Part shown: one piece after another, positions 60,777 through 64,000 of the stretch
How the letters are laid out: every line of letters starts with the position of its first letter
How positions within the stretch are numbered: position 1 is the stretch's first letter
From: Solimicrobium sp040544425
GTDB lineage: Bacteria; Pseudomonadota; Gammaproteobacteria; Burkholderiales; Burkholderiaceae_D
Direction: 5' to 3'
Length of the DNA: 64,000 nt
Assembly: GCA_040544425.1 (NCBI GenBank)
Contig: JBEONO010000007.1
Span: 124,001 to 188,000, forward strand
Position numbers and translations under genes: made by a program
Notes under the pieces: generated by a model
What the model was told of the DNA's origin: nothing
What the model saw: the letters and a program-made list of their open reading frames with translations, nothing else
Databases searched by the model: none

Positions 60777-61352
60777 TCAGTTACGAACCACTTTCTTGAA
60801 TTCGTAAGTCCGTGTGTCGATTTCGATCATGTCATCCTGGCTCACGAACAACGGCACCTGCACAGTCATTTGCAATGATTCGATCGCGTTTTCCAGCTTG
60901 GCTTCTTTCAGAACGTTGCCTGAAGTATTGCCCTTGACGGCTGGTTCCGAATAAATGATCTTGCGGACGATGGTGGTCGGCAATTCAACGGAAATCGCTT
61001 TGCCATCATAAAACACCGCTTCGCACGCCATGCCGTCTTTCAGGAAGTTCAGCGCGTCGCCAATGTTTTCGCCTTCGATTTCATACTGGTTGTAGTCGGC
61101 GTCCATGAATACATACAGCGGATCGGCGAAGTAAGAGTAAGTCACTTCTTTTTTGTCCAGAACCACTACGTCGAATTTGTCGTCACCACGGAAAACGTTT
61201 TCTTGCGGACTGTTGGTCAACAGGTTTTTCATTTTCCATTTGTAGGTGAAGCCCGTGCGGCTTGAACCATTGACATCGGAACGTAAAACGATCATAGGCT
61301 TACTGTCAACCATAATGATGTTGCCAACACGAATTTCTTTTGCAGGTTTCAT
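60777..61352 (-). CDS. efp: elongation factor P
   Basis: About 191 residues, normal EF-P length. It relieves ribosome stalling at polyproline stretches. MKPAKEIRVGNIIMV begins the KOW-like domain, and NGSSRTGFTYKWKMK carries arginine at position 32, the site rhamnosylated by EarP, instead of the lysine modified in enterics. The gene for EarP is directly upstream on the same strand (about 125 bases away). The frame extends to 61400, but homology starts at the chosen ATG. Confidence 0.95.
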   Translation of the reverse strand: MKPAKEIRVGNIIMVDSKPMIVLRSDVNGSSRTGFTYKWKMKNLLTNSPQENVFRGDDKFDVVVLDKKEVTYSYFADPLYVFMDADYNQYEIEGENIGDALNFLKDGMACEAVFYDGKAISVELPTTIVRKIIYSEPAVKGNTSGNVLKEAKLENAIESLQMTVQVPLFVSQDDMIEIDTRTYEFKKVVRN

Positions 61353-61477
61353 AGCGAGTAAATTTAAAAAAGGTTGCGGGATAGGCGAGGGATGGATCAA
61401 TGTTCAGAGAACAACAGAAAGACTGCCTGCCTGTGAATCGGTGTAGCTTCGGGCGCTGCTTAAAATTAAGCCCTAAA

Positions 61478-62632
61478 TTATAGCTTAGTTTCCCGGGCTT
61501 TCTGCGCAATGCTGACGGCAAATTTCAATAAATTCGTCGCCAGATCTCCATTTGTTAGTAATTTGTATTGCCACTCCGGTGTCAAGTTGCCAAGTTTGGA
61601 CAGGTCGCGCTCCAGGTTCTGCCAGCCTTTGCCCCAGTCATATTGGGGGCTGGTGGCTTCATTCCAGGCTAACGACAGCGAAGTCAGACTCGGCGTATTG
61701 ACCAGCGTGCGATCCAGAAACGCCTTGAGCTTGACGTGATGCAGATCCTTGTCCTGCGGGTAGATATGCCAGACAAACGGGCGACCGGCCCACTGCGCGC
61801 GCACGAATGAATCTTCACCGCGCACAAAATTGATATCGCATGACCACAACAGTTTGTCGTACTCGCTCTGCGCCAGGAACGGAATGACGCGCACCGTCAA
61901 TTTTCCGCGCGTGGCACTGGCACCGGCGACCGCCGGCCTGGCGAGGAACACCTCAATCTGTTCCCGCGCCACCCCTTCCGGTACCAGACAGGTCACCATT
62001 GAACCGTTGATCTGCCAGGCGTGGAACAGCGCCAGCACCGGCGCATGCAGATAGCAAAACAGTGAGACTTTGATGGTCGACATTTCGGTCGGCGTCAAAC
62101 CCATTTTTTCAAGAAATTCCGTGGTCGAAAACGGATTGTGCTGGAACTGATCGCGCTCCAGCAGCAAGCCGGCTTCGAGGATCAGACCACCGGTTTTATC
62201 GGTAAAGCCCGGATAAAAGAAATATTTGGTCTGCCCGTTTTGTGGCGATGCGACCATATGACAGCCTTCCACCCAGTCTTCCGCGCTCAACCCTTCCAGA
62301 TTGATCCAGACCGGCTGGCGCTGTTGCATGGCGCTGATATACGAAGGGGGCAGTTCGCAGCCAAAAAATTCAACCACGATATCGGCTACATCCTTGACCG
62401 AGTAGACCTCATCTTGATTACGCCAATGGACGACAAAAATGCCATCGATTTGCTGCCAGTCGCAATCGGTCACCACGTTCGGGCAGAGCCGTTTGAAACT
62501 GGCCAAATCATCGACGTACAGGGTCACGGCAAGCTGGTGTTCGGCAACCAGCTGGCGCGCCAGTCGATAACAAATGCCAATGTCGCCGAAATTGTCGACT
62601 ACCTTGCAAAACAGTGCGAGCGTCGTAGCCAT
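61478..62632 (-). CDS. earP: EF-P arginine rhamnosyltransferase EarP
   Basis: A 384-residue GT-B enzyme that adds rhamnose from dTDP-rhamnose to Arg32 of EF-P. The N-terminal LALFCKVVDNFGDIGICYRLARQL contains the catalytic aspartates of the family, and the C-terminal WSCDINFVRGEDSFVRAQWAGRPFVWHIYPQDKDLHHVKL is the donor site. The start at 62632 overlaps the stop of the nucleotidase gene upstream (TAATG). No rhamnose synthesis genes are in the window. Confidence 0.95.
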   Translation of the reverse strand: MATTLALFCKVVDNFGDIGICYRLARQLVAEHQLAVTLYVDDLASFKRLCPNVVTDCDWQQIDGIFVVHWRNQDEVYSVKDVADIVVEFFGCELPPSYISAMQQRQPVWINLEGLSAEDWVEGCHMVASPQNGQTKYFFYPGFTDKTGGLILEAGLLLERDQFQHNPFSTTEFLEKMGLTPTEMSTIKVSLFCYLHAPVLALFHAWQINGSMVTCLVPEGVAREQIEVFLARPAVAGASATRGKLTVRVIPFLAQSEYDKLLWSCDINFVRGEDSFVRAQWAGRPFVWHIYPQDKDLHHVKLKAFLDRTLVNTPSLTSLSLAWNEATSPQYDWGKGWQNLERDLSKLGNLTPEWQYKLLTNGDLATNLLKFAVSIAQKARETKL

Positions 62633-63561
62633 TACGACCCCGCTTTCACGGGACCGGGCACGCGACCGGTCTGCACCAGCGGTGCCGCCAGAGCGCAATG
62701 CCCGTGTTGATCATCAAAAAACATATGCGCCTGAAACGCGGCCAGCACCGCGGATTTTTCCACCCCGCCCATAAAAAATGTTTCATCAATCTGCACGTTC
62801 CAGGCGCGCAGGGTGCGGATCACCCGCTCATGGGCCGGTGAGGCGCGCGCTGTGACCAGGGCGGTGCGGATCGGCGCGGCTTGTCCGTCAGTCGGTTTGA
62901 AATGCGTCTGGATGAAGGCCAGTGCTTTTAACAGCGCTGCAAATGGTCCTGCGGCCATCGGGTTGTTGGCGTTGTCACGTTCGTGCTGTTCAAATGCTTC
63001 CACCCCCTGCGACTGATAGATCTTTTCAGATTCGTCGGAAAAAATCACCGCGTCGCCGTCAAAGGCAATGCGAATCTGATCGAGTTCCTGTGTCGGGGTG
63101 GCCGGCTTTTGATACAGCAGGGCAGCGGCGACTCCGGAGTCGGCGGCCGCCTGCACATCTTCTTCATGCAGGGATAAAAACAGACTGATGTTGAACGCTT
63201 TCAGATAGGGTGCCAGCATGGAGCCACTGGTCAAGGCGGCGCGCGTGATATCGAGTTGATAGTGTTTGATCGAATTGAAAATGCGCAGCGAGGTTTCCGA
63301 CGAATTGCGCGACATGATCACCACTTCGACCAGCCGTCGATCCGGGGTCAGGGCATTGAGTTTGAGCAGGGCGCGCACCAGAGCGAACCCGGCGCCGGGT
63401 TTCAAGACAGTGTTTTCGTTGTCCAGCTGGTGTGCGCGGTAACTGTTCAAGCCCTGTTGCTGAAATATCTTCTGTTCAGCCTCAAGGTCGAACAGGGCGC
63501 GTGATGAAACACCGATGACTAAAACGTTTTCTAGCGAGACTGGCATGGCACTCTTTTTCAA
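62632..63561 (-). CDS. 5'-nucleotidase (cytosolic type, NT5C1-like)
   Basis: A 309-residue protein matching the bacterial 5'-nucleotidase family related to cytosolic nucleotidase 1. VIGVSSRALFDLEAEQKIF is the usual start; VVIMSRNSSETSLRIFNSI, IAFDGDAVIFSDESEKIY and FFMGGVEKSAVLAAFQAHMFFDDQ supply the aspartates, lysine and late metal-binding region. It cleaves nucleoside monophosphates. It overlaps earP by one base and shares its operon, a linkage also seen in other betaproteobacteria. Confidence 0.88.
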   Translation of the reverse strand: MKKSAMPVSLENVLVIGVSSRALFDLEAEQKIFQQQGLNSYRAHQLDNENTVLKPGAGFALVRALLKLNALTPDRRLVEVVIMSRNSSETSLRIFNSIKHYQLDITRAALTSGSMLAPYLKAFNISLFLSLHEEDVQAAADSGVAAALLYQKPATPTQELDQIRIAFDGDAVIFSDESEKIYQSQGVEAFEQHERDNANNPMAAGPFAALLKALAFIQTHFKPTDGQAAPIRTALVTARASPAHERVIRTLRAWNVQIDETFFMGGVEKSAVLAAFQAHMFFDDQHGHCALAAPLVQTGRVPGPVKAGS

Positions 63562-63762
63562 TTAGCTGATCGGGAAGATTATAAACAGCAGTCCGCGCTT
63601 CTTAGAAAAAAATTGTGCATTCAATCCGGCTTGAAAGGCAATTAAATAGTGAATTTACATTATTGATTGCACATTGCCGTCCTAAACTTGTTGGTTCGTC
63701 ATTGTTGGCTGGAATATTGTTGCGCCCTTGGTTGCGCCAGTCAAACTTTGAAATCGGTTTGA

Positions 63763-63790
63763 TTGAAGTTTCAAATTTGTCCCCTACAAT
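63763..63790 (+). promoter_or_regulatory. sigma-70-type promoter for the last gene
   Basis: TTGAAG (63763-63768) and TACAAT (63785-63790) are separated by 16 bases, placing the transcription start near 63797 and leaving a leader of about 30 bases before the GTG at 63830. Confidence 0.6.
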
Positions 63791-63829
63791 TCAAAGGGGC
63801 AGCGCCAACTATTTTTATAAGGTTTGAAT

Positions 63830-64000
63830 GTGAGACAGAATAATTCACCAGCGACCAACCCGATTTTGATTCTGGATGGCGGTGACGCAATGAGCGAATT
63901 TTCAGACAACGCCGCTACAACGTTGCGAAGGATGATGATTGTCGCAATCATATCGATTGGGGTGGGTGGTTGCTATGCCTTTTTCAGCGGGCATGATGAG
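63830..64000 (+). CDS. membrane-anchored protein, 5' end only
   Basis: 57 codons from a GTG (AAGG 7 bases upstream) to the right edge. The translation has a polar N-terminus (RQNNSPATNPILILDGGDAMSE) and then a hydrophobic segment (MIVAIISIGVGGCYAFF), so it is a single-pass inner-membrane or type II anchored protein. The ATG at 63890 is another possible start. The family cannot be named from this fragment. Confidence 0.5.
   Translation, partial: MRQNNSPATNPILILDGGDAMSEFSDNAATTLRRMMIVAIISIGVGGCYAFFSGHDE

Overview
The window looks like a chromosomal segment of a betaproteobacterium, probably Burkholderiales (Oxalobacteraceae-like). The support is the EF-P/EarP arginine-rhamnosylation pair, an exosortase-B-type eps gene set (EpsE/F/G/L), a complete aryl polyene cluster and Burkholderiales-style porin and fosmidomycin-exporter genes. 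This placement is inferred from gene content only. No rRNA, tRNA, CRISPR array or insertion sequence was recognised.

Layout. (1) About 0-7.5 kb is a mixed region: the end of an ABC exporter operon, a short porin-like gene, a NYN-domain gene that looks inserted, an Fsr-type exporter divergent from an AraC-family regulator, a degenerate EAL protein, a secreted thioredoxin-fold protein and a tautomerase. (2) About 7.7-37.3 kb is a large exopolysaccharide locus. It starts with a ManNAc/ManNAcA precursor operon (wecB, wecC, a DUF354 protein) and a heparinase-like lipoprotein. Then come two unusual fusions (deacetylase-glycosyltransferase, and glycosyltransferase-CapK adenylate-forming enzyme), tandem PAP2 phosphatases, an acetyltransferase, two near-identical GT2 genes in inverted orientation, a second deacetylase, an MBOAT/SGNH acylation pair and galE. 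A Wzy-like polymerase, a Wzx-like flippase and the eps core (EpsG, EpsF, EpsE, initiating phosphotransferase, EpsL) are read leftward from about 37.3 kb. (3) About 37.9-41.5 kb holds a metallo-beta-lactamase-fold gene, an unknown protein, a Gph-like phosphatase and a VirK/YbjX protein. (4) About 42.0-59.8 kb is an aryl polyene pigment cluster, all on the plus strand with mostly overlapping genes, in the order of the known apeC-apeR set. It also carries an aromatic ammonia-lyase, a halogenase-like flavoprotein, a phosphopantetheinyl transferase and an inserted toxin-antitoxin pair. (5) About 59.9-64 kb holds a secreted deacetylase, efp, earP, a 5'-nucleotidase and the start of an unknown membrane protein.

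How it fits together. The EPS locus has an initiating sugar-phosphate transferase, precursor enzymes, several glycosyltransferases, flippase/polymerase and a Wzz/Wza-type export path, plus many modifying enzymes (deacetylases, an acyltransferase pair, a CapK module, a lyase). The product is therefore probably a ManNAcA-containing, acyl-decorated polymer. The pigment cluster makes its starter, extends it on two acyl carrier proteins with three ketosynthase-family proteins, and exports the product with a LolA/MMPL pair. The most unusual signals are the two fused enzymes, a 25-residue internal tandem duplication in WecC, a duplicated ~110-bp leader, the c-di-GMP-motif-like N-terminus of EpsG and the halogenase motifs in the pigment cluster.
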